From assembly GCF_003611275.1 (NCBI RefSeq), contig NZ_CP020694.1, forward strand, positions 620,001 through 684,000: 64,000 nucleotides of DNA, written 5' to 3'. Of this stretch, positions 25,957 to 35,377 are shown piece after piece. The notes under the pieces were generated by a model. The model had not been told where the DNA came from and did not search any database. It was given only the letters and a program-made list of their open reading frames with translations. Made by a program: the position numbers and the translations under genes. Every line of letters starts with the position of its first letter. The first letter of the stretch is position 1. Source of the stretch: Sulfitobacter sp. D7. Lineage in GTDB: Bacteria > Pseudomonadota > Alphaproteobacteria > Rhodobacterales > Rhodobacteraceae.

Positions 25957-27375
25957 TCAAATTCCCCACAATCTGGTGCACGCCGGAGGAATCTCGCCTT
26001 CGATCGCCGCCATGGCGTCGACGATAAGATCCTCGCGCCAGCGGCGGCCTGCGATTTGCACGCCGATGGGCTGCGGTCCGCTGGGCAACTCTGCGATATG
26101 CGTGGGGATGTTGCCCGCGGGCAGGCCGGTAAAGTTCATGACGAAAGACCAAAGCCCCTTCCCCAAGACCTCACGAACGCCTTCCAGACCTTCGGTGTCG
26201 CGCCCGGCTGTGAAGAACGGGGCGAACATGAAGGGGGTCAGCACGAGGGGGTAGTCCTCTAGGAACATCGACCATTCGCGCGCGTAATGGGTGCGTTTGG
26301 CGACCATGGAGAGCTGCTCGGTGCCTTTGAAGGGCGGGTATTCGGTGTAGTAATTTTCAAAGATCGCCTTCAGATCGTCAGACCCATGGGCCAGGATATC
26401 CTCGCCCATCAGGGCCTCGACTTCGCCCATGAGGGCGCGATACCCATTTTTCCCGGTTTCATAGGCGAGCGGCGGCTCCACCTCTTCGACGGCATAGCCC
26501 GCGTTGTCGAGCGCGGATGCCGCCTTGTCGAGGGCGGTGGCCACGTCCGGGTGCAGGCCAAAGCCGAAATCATCGCGGGTGAAGGCCACGCGGATCGGGC
26601 CTTCGATCGCTTCGCCGCGCCACGGCAGGGGCACGTGAAACGGATCACGCGCATCCGCGGCGATCAGGCTGGGCATCGACAGATGCAGGTCCGCTGCCCT
26701 GCGCGCAATCAGGCCCTGCACCGACATGGATTGCGCCAAAAAGCCCCGCTCGGCCCTCTGGCTGGGGTTGAATGCGGCCACCCGGCCCAGACCCGGCTTT
26801 ACCGTCACCGCCCCATTGGCCGAGGCCGGGAAGCGCAGGGAGCCGCCGATGTCGTTGCCATGCGCCAGCGCGCCGATCCCCGCCATGACAGCCGCCCCCG
26901 CGCCGCCGGAGGAGCCGCCCGCCGACAGGTGTCGCCCCCAAGGGTTGTAGGTGCGCCCATAAAGCGGGTTGTCGGTATCGGCGCGAAAGGAGAATTCCGG
27001 CGTGTTGGTGCGCCCGATCACGATTGCGCCCGCTTGTTTGAGGTTGCGCACCACCGGCGCGTCTTCGGGCGCGATGACATCTTTAAAGGCAGGGACGCCG
27101 TTGCTGGTGGCGTGGCCCTTTTGATCTACGTTGATTTTGATGGTCACCGGAACACCGTGCAGCGGCCCCTTGGGCGCGCTGCTTTTATCGAGCGCTGCCG
27201 CTTCGGCGCGGGCCTCGGCGGCGAGGTTTTCGACCACCGCGTTCAACGCCGGATTGACCTCTTCCATGCGCGCAATCGCCGCCTCGGTCGCTTCAACCGC
27301 CGAGAGTTTGCCTGCGCGGGTCGCGCTTGCGATTTCCTGCGCGTCCCATTGCCAAAGCGGTTTACTGTCGGTCAT
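25957..27375 (-). CDS. amidase (AS family)
   Basis: A 472-residue amidase-signature hydrolase that cleaves carboxamides to acid and ammonia. The catalytic triad elements are visible: lysine in VPVTIKINVD (near residue 85), cis-serine in the SAGGSSGGAGAAV block (near residue 155) and the nucleophile serine in NDIGGSLRFPAS (near 180). No signal peptide, so cytoplasmic. AAAGGA lies seven bases before the ATG. It precedes, on the same strand as, an IclR regulator, and the divergent operon encodes an M81 peptidase, an oligopeptide-type importer and M20 hydrolases. A 7-bp inverted repeat at 27445-27468 sits ahead of it. The natural substrate is unknown. Confidence 0.9.
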   Translation of the reverse strand: MTDSKPLWQWDAQEIASATRAGKLSAVEATEAAIARMEEVNPALNAVVENLAAEARAEAAALDKSSAPKGPLHGVPVTIKINVDQKGHATSNGVPAFKDVIAPEDAPVVRNLKQAGAIVIGRTNTPEFSFRADTDNPLYGRTYNPWGRHLSAGGSSGGAGAAVMAGIGALAHGNDIGGSLRFPASANGAVTVKPGLGRVAAFNPSQRAERGFLAQSMSVQGLIARRAADLHLSMPSLIAADARDPFHVPLPWRGEAIEGPIRVAFTRDDFGFGLHPDVATALDKAASALDNAGYAVEEVEPPLAYETGKNGYRALMGEVEALMGEDILAHGSDDLKAIFENYYTEYPPFKGTEQLSMVAKRTHYAREWSMFLEDYPLVLTPFMFAPFFTAGRDTEGLEGVREVLGKGLWSFVMNFTGLPAGNIPTHIAELPSGPQPIGVQIAGRRWREDLIVDAMAAIEGEIPPACTRLWGI

Positions 27376-27444
27376 TCCGGTTCCTTTCGTTCAGTCATTT
27401 TTCAAAGCGGCATCCGCGCCCCGATGTCGCGAACTTCGGAGAAA

Positions 27445-27468
27445 GAATTTAGCAACGCAAGTAAATTC
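27445..27468. promoter_or_regulatory. candidate operator ahead of the amidase gene
   Basis: GAATTTA (27445-27451) and TAAATTC (27462-27468) are exact inverted arms of seven bases, ten bases apart, in an AT-rich pocket 70 bases upstream of the amidase ATG. Symmetry and position suit a dimeric repressor or activator site; IclR from the next gene is the obvious candidate. Confidence 0.45.
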
Positions 27469-27585
27469 GGGGCGAAATGCGCGGGCGTTGATGGGGTTGG
27501 TTATATAGCAGGCTTTTCGTGGCCCTCGCGCGGCTGGCCAATGTTTGGGGGCAGAGCGATCCCGCAAGGGCGGCCAAAAACACGA

Positions 27586-28392
27586 TCATCCGGCCATGAT
27601 GGCGTTGGCGGCTTCGATGGCCAAGGGCGCTGCTTTGGCGACAAACTCTTCCGGCGTGTATTCCGAGAGGGAACCGGCAAGGTGGATCGCGCTGAGAGGG
27701 GCGCCGTTGCGGTCGGTGATGGCAACGCCCACCGCCACTTCGCCCAAGGCGTATTCATCGCATACCACGGCAAAGCGATTTTCGCGGGCGAGGCTGAGTT
27801 CGGCCATGATCGCTTCGGGGTCGGTCTTGGTGCTGGAGGTAAAGGGATGCAGCGGCGCGCGGGTAAGAATTTCGCGCGCCTCGTCTTCGGGAAGCTGCGA
27901 AAGCGCCGCCCGCCCGCCCGCGGTGCAAAAGGTTGGCACGCTGTGGCCCACAAGGGTCGCGAAAAAGGTCTCGCGTTTGCTTTGCATCCGCAGGGCATAG
28001 ATCAGGCGCGTCTCATCATAGAGGCTCAGGTCGACCCGCTCGCGCAGGGATTTGCGCAGTTCCAGCAAGACCGGGGTGGCTTTTTGCACCACAGGGTCGA
28101 GCCGCAGCAGATCAAGCGTGTGATCCAGCAGGCGGATGCCCGGCAGATATCCGCGGTCGTCCCCGCTGCGCCGGATATAGCCACTCTTCGTGAGCGTATG
28201 CACCAGCCGTTGGGCCGCGGATCGGTCGATCCCGGCGGTCTTGGCGATGTCGGAAAGCGTCATCGGCCCGGTCGCGTGGTGGAAGGCCCCCAGCACCTGC
28301 ATTGCGCGATCTGCTGCCCGGACGAACAATCGGTCGTCATCTGCCTGATTCTGCGCCGCCTGCGGGGCGTCTTCTCGGAAAAATCTGCTCAT
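27586..28392 (-). CDS. IclR-family transcriptional regulator
   Basis: A 268-residue cytoplasmic regulator. The N-terminal winged helix spans about residues 20-80 (AMQVLGAFHHATGPMTLSDI, then TAGIDRSAAQRLVHTLTKSG as recognition helix). The C-terminal IclR effector domain (about 95-265) has typical LLELRKSLRERVDLSLYDET and LPEDEAREIL elements. IclR proteins usually control a neighbouring catabolic operon in response to a substrate or intermediate. It starts 130 bases from the divergent M81-ABC-M20 operon, with a palindrome at 28406-28420 between them, and is followed by the amidase on its own strand. It is therefore the likely regulator of both. Confidence 0.92.
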   Translation of the reverse strand: MSRFFREDAPQAAQNQADDDRLFVRAADRAMQVLGAFHHATGPMTLSDIAKTAGIDRSAAQRLVHTLTKSGYIRRSGDDRGYLPGIRLLDHTLDLLRLDPVVQKATPVLLELRKSLRERVDLSLYDETRLIYALRMQSKRETFFATLVGHSVPTFCTAGGRAALSQLPEDEAREILTRAPLHPFTSSTKTDPEAIMAELSLARENRFAVVCDEYALGEVAVGVAITDRNGAPLSAIHLAGSLSEYTPEEFVAKAAPLAIEAANAIMAG

Positions 28393-28405
28393 GAATGGCC
28401 TGTAG

Positions 28406-28420
28406 TTGACGAATCGTTAA
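28406..28420. promoter_or_regulatory. candidate IclR operator in the divergent promoter
   Basis: TTGACGAATCGTTAA is a 15-base near-perfect palindrome (TTGACGA / TCGTTAA, one mismatched pair). It lies 14 bases upstream of the iclR ATG and in the promoter zone of the divergent operon, where IclR proteins commonly bind pseudo-palindromes of this length. Confidence 0.5.
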
Positions 28421-28522
28421 TGCGCCGCTTACGCTTGCTGTGCATTATAGGTGTATTGCAGTGCGATACTCAAGAGGTGCAGTCCCGCAAATACAGGGGC
28501 TGGTAAGGCGAAGGAGACAGGT

Positions 28523-30097
28523 TTGGGAAGTGGTTCTGGAATGCGCGTCGCTGTTGCGGGCTTTCTGCACGAGACAAACACATTCGCCCCTAATCCAGCG
28601 GATATGGAGGCTTTCCAACGGGGCGGTGGCTATGTCCCCATGGTGCGCGGCGCGGCGATGTTCTCCGCCTTCCAAGAGGTCAATCTTGGCATGGCGGGCG
28701 CGCTGCGGGTTGGGCAGGCCCAAGGCTGGGATATCGTTCCGATCCTTTGGGCAGGGGCGATCCCCTCGGCCCATGTGAGCCGCGACGCCTATGAGACGAT
28801 CGCCGGTGAGATCATTGAAGGCATCCGAAATGCCGGGCCGCTTAACGGGGTCTTTTTGGACCTGCACGGCGCCATGGTGGCTGAACATCTCGACGACGGG
28901 GAAGGGGAACTAATCCGGCGTCTGCGCGAGGTCGTGGGGCCGGATTTGCCCATCGCAACGGCGCTTGATCTTCATGGCAATATTTCTGAAGATTTTGTTT
29001 CGAATGTCGATGTGCTGGTCGGCTTTCGCACCTATCCGCATGTGGATATGGCCGAAACCGGCGCCGCTGCGGCCCGCCATCTTGACCGGATCATGACCAC
29101 GGGCCTGCGCCCGGCCAAGGCCTTTCGCCAGATGTCATATCTGGTGCCGATCCCGTTTCAATCGACTGAAATGTCGCCGGGGCGCGAGATCTATGAGGGT
29201 GTTGCTGCCTGCGAGGCTGCCGGGGCGCTTTCGGCCAGCCTGTTCATGGGCTTTCCAGCCGCGGATATACCGGACTGTGGCCCCGTGTCCGTGGCCTATG
29301 GCGAAACTCAGGCCCACGCCGATGCCGCCGCCGACAGGCTTGCGGCGTCCTATGAAGCGGCAGCGCCCGCTTTTCTAAAGAACGAAGCCTATGACCCCGA
29401 CGCAGCGGTGGCAGAGGCGCTCTCACGCGCCGCCGGGCCGGGCCGGGGGCCTGTCGTCATCGCCGACACCCAAGACAATCCCGGCGCGGGGGGCGTTTCA
29501 GCGACCACCGGCATGTTGCGCGCCTTGGTCAAGGCAGAGGCGCAGAATGCAGCCATCGGTTTGATCGTCGACCCCGCCGCCGCCGAAGCGGCCCATCAGG
29601 CCGGGGTCGGGGCCGAAGTTAATGTCGCCCTTGGCGGCCATGCCAGCGTGACGGAGGACGCGCCGTTTCAGACGACGGCCACCGTGATGCATCTGTCTGA
29701 CGGGACGCTGCGCGCAACGGGCCCCTATTATGGCGGCACGGCGCTGAACCTCGGACCTTCCGCCTGTCTGCGCATCGGTGGTGTTCATGTCGTTGTGACC
29801 AGCCGCATTGCCCAGATGGCCGACCGCGAGATGTTTCGCTTTGTCGGCATCCCGCCCGAAGAGATGGGCCTGCTGGTGGTCAAAAGCTCCACCCATTTCC
29901 GGGCAGACTTTGCCCCCATCGCGCGCGACATCCTTGTCGCCTGCGCGCCGGGGCCGATGCCCCTCAATCCGGCCGACTTGCCCTTCACGCGTCTGCGCGC
30001 TGGGCTTCGGCTGTCCCCAGATGGTCCCCGGTTCGGGGCCGACGGTGCACCTTCTGCACCACCTGACCATGGCGGCAAGACTGCCATGGCCCAATAA
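28523..30097 (+). CDS. M81-family metallopeptidase (MlrC-like)
   Basis: A 524-residue (518 from the later ATG) zinc metallopeptidase of family M81. Its relative MlrC cleaves linearised microcystin and tetrapeptide in sphingomonads. The N-terminal domain carries VAVAGFLHETNTFAP, FLDLHGAMV and ALDLHGNIS, whose Asp and His residues make the metal site; a DUF1485-type C-terminal domain follows. No signal peptide. The start is uncertain: AAGGAG lies six bases before a TTG at 28523, while the family-like start MRVAVAGF at ATG 28541 has only a weak site. It is first in an operon with a peptide-type importer and two M20 hydrolases, so it likely acts on the imported compound. Confidence 0.88.
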   Translation: MGSGSGMRVAVAGFLHETNTFAPNPADMEAFQRGGGYVPMVRGAAMFSAFQEVNLGMAGALRVGQAQGWDIVPILWAGAIPSAHVSRDAYETIAGEIIEGIRNAGPLNGVFLDLHGAMVAEHLDDGEGELIRRLREVVGPDLPIATALDLHGNISEDFVSNVDVLVGFRTYPHVDMAETGAAAARHLDRIMTTGLRPAKAFRQMSYLVPIPFQSTEMSPGREIYEGVAACEAAGALSASLFMGFPAADIPDCGPVSVAYGETQAHADAAADRLAASYEAAAPAFLKNEAYDPDAAVAEALSRAAGPGRGPVVIADTQDNPGAGGVSATTGMLRALVKAEAQNAAIGLIVDPAAAEAAHQAGVGAEVNVALGGHASVTEDAPFQTTATVMHLSDGTLRATGPYYGGTALNLGPSACLRIGGVHVVVTSRIAQMADREMFRFVGIPPEEMGLLVVKSSTHFRADFAPIARDILVACAPGPMPLNPADLPFTRLRAGLRLSPDGPRFGADGAPSAPPDHGGKTAMAQ

Positions 30098-30131
30098 AAA
30101 ATCAAAAGATCACTCAACAAGGGAAAACCAC

Positions 30132-31742
30132 ATGATACCTCTACGATCCGCACTGAAACAGTCGCGCGGACTTGCCGCCGCCTTCGCCGCCACCACGGCG
30201 CTTTTGGCGCCCGGCTCACTGGCGGCGCAGGATGGCGAAACGACCATCACGGCGGTCATGCACTCGGGCCTGCGGGTTCTTGATCCGGTCATCACCACCG
30301 CGCATATCACCCGCAACCACGGTTATATGATCTATGACGTGCTGACCGCCGTGGACGAGAACTTTGAGCCGCAGCCGCAGATGGCCAGCTGGGAAGTCTC
30401 CGAAGACGGGTTGGTCTATACTTTCACCCTGCGCGATGGGCTGATGTTCCATGACGATGCGCCGGTCACCGGCGAAGATGTCGTGGCCTCTCTCAAACGC
30501 TGGGGCAAACGTGATGGCGGTGGCCAGCTGATCTTTGACGTGACCGAAAGCCTTGAGGCCAGCGACGAAAAGACCGTCGTTTGGACCCTGACCGAGCCTT
30601 TCGGCCCGCTCTTGTCGGTGATCTCCAAACAATCCGCGGTGCCGCCTTTCATCATGCCCAAGCGCGTGGCCGAAACCTCGGCGGATGAGACGATCACGGA
30701 ATACATCGGCTCCGGCCCCTTCGTCTTTAACCAAGATGAATACGAGCCCGGCGTGAATGTCACCTATGAGAAGTTCGACGACTACGTCCCGCGCGACGAG
30801 GAAGCCTCGTGGATGGCGGGCGGCAAGGTCGTCAATGTCGACCGTGTGGTCTGGACCACGATGCCCGACGCGCTGACCGCGATCAACGCGCTCTCGGCGG
30901 GGGAGATCGACTATCTCGAACAGGTGCAGATCGACCTGCTGCCGATCCTCGAAAGCAGCCCCGAAGTCTCGGTCGAGACTCGCGATGATCTTGGGTATGT
31001 CACCATCGGTCGGCCCAACCACCTGCACCCACCCTTTGACAACAAGCTGGTTCGTCAGGCGGCCATGGCGGCACTGGATCAAGAATCCATGCTGCAAACG
31101 ATGCAGGGCGACCCGGCCTATTACAACGTCTGCGGCGCGATCTTTGGTTGCTCGACACCCTTGGGTGACGAAGCGGATGCAGAGATCGTGACCGGTGGCG
31201 CGGACCCTGAAAAGGCCAAGGCGCTGCTCGCAGAAGCGGGCTATGACGGCACGCCGATCGTGTTGATGGCGCCGACGGATGTGATCAGCCTGATCAACCA
31301 ACCTGTCGTGGCCGCCCAAGCCCTGCGCGAAGCCGGTTTCGAAGTCGACATGCAGTCGATGGACTGGCAGTCGGTCGTGCAGCGCCGCGCCCAGCAAAGC
31401 CCGGTGTCCGAGGGCGGCTGGAACATGTTCTTCACCAACTGGATGGTGCCCGAGGTTTCGGACCCGCTGACCAATGTGATGGTCAGTGGCCGTGGCGACG
31501 AGGCATGGTTTGGCTGGCCGACTGATCCCGAGATCGAAGAACTGCGCGCCAAGTTCATGAAAGCCGAAGGGCCCGAGGCGCAAAAAGAAGTGGCTGTCGA
31601 GATCCAGAAACACGTCATGGATAACGTCAACTACATCATGATGGGCGAATATCTGATCCCGCAGGCGCGCCGCAACACGATCCAGAACATGCTGCCGTCG
31701 CCCGTACCGGTGTTTTGGAACATGACCAAAGAGGCGGAATAA
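30132..31742 (+). CDS. ABC importer binding protein (peptide/nickel/opine family 5)
   Basis: A 536-residue periplasmic solute-binding protein, family 5 (DppA/OppA-like). Residues 1-35 are a long Sec signal ending AAQDGE. The body has the expected THNHGYMIYDVL-type opening (here ITRNHGYMIYDVLTAVDENF), TLRDGLMFHDDAPVTGEDV and the C-terminal FWNMTKEAE. A pair of cysteines in NVCGAIFGCSTP (about residue 340) could form a disulphide. Periplasmic proteins of this group bind di- to oligopeptides, opines, haem or glutathione. The start is set by the ATG after AGGGAAAACCAC. It precedes the permeases with a 115-base hairpin-bearing gap. Confidence 0.9.
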   Translation: MIPLRSALKQSRGLAAAFAATTALLAPGSLAAQDGETTITAVMHSGLRVLDPVITTAHITRNHGYMIYDVLTAVDENFEPQPQMASWEVSEDGLVYTFTLRDGLMFHDDAPVTGEDVVASLKRWGKRDGGGQLIFDVTESLEASDEKTVVWTLTEPFGPLLSVISKQSAVPPFIMPKRVAETSADETITEYIGSGPFVFNQDEYEPGVNVTYEKFDDYVPRDEEASWMAGGKVVNVDRVVWTTMPDALTAINALSAGEIDYLEQVQIDLLPILESSPEVSVETRDDLGYVTIGRPNHLHPPFDNKLVRQAAMAALDQESMLQTMQGDPAYYNVCGAIFGCSTPLGDEADAEIVTGGADPEKAKALLAEAGYDGTPIVLMAPTDVISLINQPVVAAQALREAGFEVDMQSMDWQSVVQRRAQQSPVSEGGWNMFFTNWMVPEVSDPLTNVMVSGRGDEAWFGWPTDPEIEELRAKFMKAEGPEAQKEVAVEIQKHVMDNVNYIMMGEYLIPQARRNTIQNMLPSPVPVFWNMTKEAE

Positions 31743-31752
31743 TCCAGCCCTC

Positions 31753-31828
31753 GGAGAGCGCGCCCGCCGCGCTCTCCACCGTCACCTCTGCACGCAGGCA
31801 GCGCCCCGAACCGACTTCGGGACTGCCT
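31753..31828 (+). other. two hairpins between binding-protein and permease genes
   Basis: A perfect 10-base-pair stem (31753-31762 with 31768-31777, CCCGC loop) is followed by a second hairpin (AGGCAG at 31796-31801 with CTGCCT at 31823-31828, enclosing CCCGAA/TTCGGG) that runs into TCTTT. Inside an operon such structures usually stabilise or partly terminate the message, giving more binding protein than permease. Confidence 0.75.
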
Positions 31829-31857
31829 TCTTTCCGCCGAAAGGGACCTTCCGGAAA

Positions 31858-32799
31858 ATGCTCGTCTATATCCTGAAGCGCGTATTGGCCACGATCCCGG
31901 TCATGCTGATCGTCGCCATCTTCGTCTTCCTTCTGCTGCGCCTCACCCCCGGTGATCCGGCAGCCATTCTTGCCGGCGATGCCGCCACCCCCGCACAGCT
32001 CGAACGGATCCGTGACCGTCTGGGTCTGAATGATCCGCTGCTGACACAGTTTTTCACATGGATCGGCCAATTGCTGCGCGGTGATCTGGGCGTCTCGCTT
32101 TTGTCGAATACCTCTGTGGCGGGCATGTTGGGCGACCGGCTGGGGCCGACCATCAACATTGCGCTGATGACCATCACGATCTCGGTTCTGCTGGCCGTGC
32201 CGATGGGCGTGATCGCCGCCTGGCGTCACCGGACATGGGTCGATTTTCTGGTGATGTCCTTCTCGGTGCTGGGCTTTTCGGTGCCGGTCTTCGTGATCGG
32301 CTATATCCTGATCCAAATCTTCGCGATTGAACTGCGTTGGGTGCCGGTGCAGGGCTACAAGGCCCCGTCGGACGGCATTGGGCCGTTCTTCTCGCGGGCC
32401 ATTCTGCCGTCGCTGACGCTGGCCACGATCTATGTCGCGCTCATCGCGCGGATGACGCGGGCCTCCATGCTCGAAGTTTTGGGCGAAGACTACATCCGCA
32501 CTGCGCGGGCCAAGGGCGTGCGCGAGAATGTCGTGCTGTTTCGCCATGCGCTGCGCAATGCCGCCGTGCCGATCTTGACGATCATTGGCACCGGGTTTGC
32601 GCTGCTGATCTCGGGCGTGGTGGTGACGGAAAGTGTCTTTAACATCCCCGGCATCGGGCGTCTGACGGTCGATGCGATCCTCGCGCGCGACTACCCCGTC
32701 ATTCAGGCGATGATCCTGCTGACCGCGGGCATCTACGTCTTCGTGAACCTCTTGGTTGACGTCTCCTATTCATTCTTCGACCCAAGGATCCGGTACTGA
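31858..32799 (+). CDS. ABC importer permease (DppB/OppB-like)
   Basis: A 313-residue inner-membrane permease. The N-terminal helix (MLVYILKRVLATIPVMLIVA) and the LTPGDPAAIL motif after it are classical for DppB. Five further helices follow, with the coupling loop GEDYIRTARAKGVRENVVLF near residue 210. This protein pairs with the next permease to form the channel. An AAGGGACCTTCCGGAAA stretch precedes the ATG. Substrate is set by the binding protein of this operon. Confidence 0.93.
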   Translation: MLVYILKRVLATIPVMLIVAIFVFLLLRLTPGDPAAILAGDAATPAQLERIRDRLGLNDPLLTQFFTWIGQLLRGDLGVSLLSNTSVAGMLGDRLGPTINIALMTITISVLLAVPMGVIAAWRHRTWVDFLVMSFSVLGFSVPVFVIGYILIQIFAIELRWVPVQGYKAPSDGIGPFFSRAILPSLTLATIYVALIARMTRASMLEVLGEDYIRTARAKGVRENVVLFRHALRNAAVPILTIIGTGFALLISGVVVTESVFNIPGIGRLTVDAILARDYPVIQAMILLTAGIYVFVNLLVDVSYSFFDPRIRY

Positions 32800-32800
32800 C

Positions 32801-33688
32801 ATGATCGAGCAACCCCAATCCCGTCACAGCGCCTTTCAGGTGCTGACCGGACTGCTTTCCCTGCCTGCGGGCGCGAGGGTCGGTATCGGCCCCATGCTGG
32901 CGGCTCTGACCCTTGTAACCATCGTGCTGGCCTCCATTCTGGCACCGCTCTACGTGCCCTATGACCCGCTGGCAATGAACTCAGCCGCGCGGCTCAAACC
33001 ACCGTCCGAAGAGTTTCTGCTGGGCACCGACCCTTACGGGCGGGACACATTCTCCCGCGTGATGGTGGGCGGGCGCGTGTCGCTGCTCATTGGCGTCGGC
33101 GCGGCGCTGGTCAGCGTCGCCATCGGCTTGGCCATCGGCCTTGTGGCGGGGTTCTTTCGGATGGCCGACAGCATCATCATGCGGATCATGGACAGCCTGA
33201 TGGCGATCCCTGCGATCCTGCTGGCAATTGCCTTGGTGGCGCTGAATGGGCCGAGCCTTGGGTCGGTGATCATCGCGATCACCGTGCCAGAGGTGCCGCG
33301 CGTGGTGCGGCTGGTCCGCTCTGTCGTGCTCTCAGCGCGCGAGGAACCCTATGTCGAGGCCGCGATCGCGCTTGGCTCCTCCATGCCCAAAATCCTGATC
33401 CAGCACCTGATGCCCAACACGATGGCACCGCTGATCGTGCAGGGCACCTATATCTGCGCCTCGGCGATCCTGATCGAGGCGATCCTCAGCTTCCTTGGCG
33501 CGGGCGTCAGCACCGAGATCCCCACATGGGGCAACATCATGGCCGAGGGGCGGACCTACTTTCAGATCAAGCCGGGGCTGATCTTTTGGCCGGGTCTGCT
33601 GCTGTCGCTTTGCATCCTGTCGATCAACCTGTTGGGCGACACCGCACGCGATCTGCTCGATCCGCGCATGAAGAAACGGGAGGGCTGA
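32801..33688 (+). CDS. ABC importer permease (DppC/OppC-like)
   Basis: A 295-residue inner-membrane permease of the DppC type. It has a cytoplasmic N-terminus, a first helix (about residues 32-54), the LLGTDPYGRDTFSRVMVGGR motif typical of DppC, then five helices. The coupling loop reads EPYVEAAIALGSSMPKILIQ. It begins one base after the stop of the DppB-like gene. The ATPase gene follows three bases after its stop, so these three genes are tightly coupled. Confidence 0.93.
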   Translation: MIEQPQSRHSAFQVLTGLLSLPAGARVGIGPMLAALTLVTIVLASILAPLYVPYDPLAMNSAARLKPPSEEFLLGTDPYGRDTFSRVMVGGRVSLLIGVGAALVSVAIGLAIGLVAGFFRMADSIIMRIMDSLMAIPAILLAIALVALNGPSLGSVIIAITVPEVPRVVRLVRSVVLSAREEPYVEAAIALGSSMPKILIQHLMPNTMAPLIVQGTYICASAILIEAILSFLGAGVSTEIPTWGNIMAEGRTYFQIKPGLIFWPGLLLSLCILSINLLGDTARDLLDPRMKKREG

Positions 33689-33691
33689 GAG

Positions 33692-35377
33692 ATGCAGTTC
33701 AAGAACAAAAACTTCTCGGAGGCGCGTGAGGTGCTCAAAGTGCGCGATCTGCGCATTGGGTTGAGCGGGCGTCCACAGGCCAAACCGGTGATTGACGGCA
33801 TCGACCTGACGATCCGGGCGGGCGAAACGCATTGCTTGGTGGGTGAATCCGGTTCGGGCAAATCCGTGACCTCGCTCGCGGCCATGGGGCTGCTGCCGAA
33901 ATCGGCCCTAGAGGTACAGGGCGGCAGCATCACGCTGGATGACTTCGAGATCACCAGCGCCAGCCACGCCCAGATGCGCCAGTTGCGTGCGCGGCGCATC
34001 GCGATGATTTTCCAAGAGCCGATGACCGCGCTGAACCCGGTGCTGCGGGTGGGCGAGCAGATCATGGAAGTGCTCAACATGCACAGTGATCTCAGCCAGT
34101 CCGAGGCCAAGAAACGCACGCTCGACATGATGGATCAGGTGCATCTGCCGGATGTGAACCGCATTTTCTCGGCCTTCCCGCACCAGCTCTCCGGGGGGCA
34201 GCGCCAGCGCATCATGATCGCCATGGCGCTGATCCTCGACCCTGATCTGCTGATCGCGGATGAGCCGACAACGGCGCTGGATGTGACCACGCAATTGCAG
34301 ATCCTCAAACTGATTGCCGAGATGCAAGAGCGACACGGCACCGCCGTTCTCTTCATCACCCACGACATGGGCGTGGTGGCCGAGATCGCGGATACCGTGA
34401 CGGTCATGCAGCAGGGCAAGATCGTCGAACGCGCGCCGATTGAAAAGCTCCTGACCGATCCGCAAAAGGACTATACCCGCACGCTTTTGACGGCGGTGCC
34501 AAACCTCACCCCGCGCCCCGCAAGGGCGGCGGCAGCGCAGAGCGAGGTGGTGCGTGTGGCAGGGCTCGACATGACCTATGGCGGCGGCGGCTTCCTGCGC
34601 CGCAGCGAGGGCGTGAAGGCCGCGCAGGATGTCAGCTTTACCATCAAGCCGGGGCGGACGCTGGGCATCGTGGGGGAATCCGGCTCTGGCAAATCCACCG
34701 TGGCACGGGCCATCATGCGGCTGATTGATCCGACTGCGGGCAGCGTGAATGTCGCGGGGACCGAGATTGCCAAACTCTCGCGCCGCCAACTGCGCGACCA
34801 CCGCAAACATCTGCAAATCGTGTTTCAGGATCCCTACCGCTCGCTCAACCCGCGCTGGACCGTCGCGCGCAGCCTTTGCGAAGGGCCGATCAACTTCGGC
34901 ACCCCGCGTGCCGAAGCGATGCGCCATGCGGCCGAACTCATGGAGCTGGTGGACCTGCCGCGCGACGCGCTTGACCGCTATCCACATCAGTTCTCGGGCG
35001 GGCAGCGCCAGCGTATCGCCATCGCGCGGGCGGTGGCGATGAAGCCCGATCTGCTGGTTGCGGATGAGGCCGTCTCGGCGCTCGACGTGAGTGTGCAGGC
35101 ACAGGTGCTCGACCTTTTGGATGACATTCAAGAGAAGTTCGGCGTGGCCATGCTGTTCATTACCCACGATCTGCGCGTCGCAGCGCAGATTTGTGACGAG
35201 GTCTTGGTCATGCAGCGCGGGCAGGTCGTTGAATACGGCCCCGCAGGCGATGTGCTGGCCAATCCACATCACGACTACACCCGCAACCTGATCGAAGCGG
35301 CGCCCGGCCGCCATTGGGATTTTGCCAACTATCGCGCGCTCGGCAGCGCTACCATGACGACAGGAGCCACCGCATGA
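33692..35377 (+). CDS. ABC importer ATPase, two domains fused (DppD-DppF type)
   Basis: A 561-residue protein made of two complete ATP-binding domains, equal to DppD and DppF joined. Domain one has Walker [12 protein letters not shown] (51-61), LSGGQRQRI near 166 and ADEPTTALD. Domain two has [12 protein letters not shown] near 330, [20 protein letters not shown] near 435 and a Walker B reading [12 protein letters not shown]. In domain two the usual DEP triad is DEA, though the catalytic glutamate is retained. Each half ends in an oligopeptide-type C-terminal region that contains [10 protein letters not shown] in the first. The stop overlaps the start of the M20 gene (ATGA). Confidence 0.93.
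   Translation: MQFKNKNFSEAREVLKVRDLRIGLSGRPQAKPVIDGIDLTIRAGETHCLVGESGSGKSVTSLAAMGLLPKSALEVQGGSITLDDFEITSASHAQMRQLRARRIAMIFQEPMTALNPVLRVGEQIMEVLNMHSDLSQSEAKKRTLDMMDQVHLPDVNRIFSAFPHQLSGGQRQRIMIAMALILDPDLLIADEPTTALDVTTQLQILKLIAEMQERHGTAVLFITHDMGVVAEIADTVTVMQQGKIVERAPIEKLLTDPQKDYTRTLLTAVPNLTPRPARAAAAQSEVVRVAGLDMTYGGGGFLRRSEGVKAAQDVSFTIKPGRTLGIVGESGSGKSTVARAIMRLIDPTAGSVNVAGTEIAKLSRRQLRDHRKHLQIVFQDPYRSLNPRWTVARSLCEGPINFGTPRAEAMRHAAELMELVDLPRDALDRYPHQFSGGQRQRIAIARAVAMKPDLLVADEAVSALDVSVQAQVLDLLDDIQEKFGVAMLFITHDLRVAAQICDEVLVMQRGQVVEYGPAGDVLANPHHDYTRNLIEAAPGRHWDFANYRALGSATMTTGATA

Noticed and set aside
26287..28506. 739-codon plus-strand frame across the amidase and iclR region
   Set aside because: It lies antisense to two genes with intact family motifs, has no protein-like pattern and no ribosome site.
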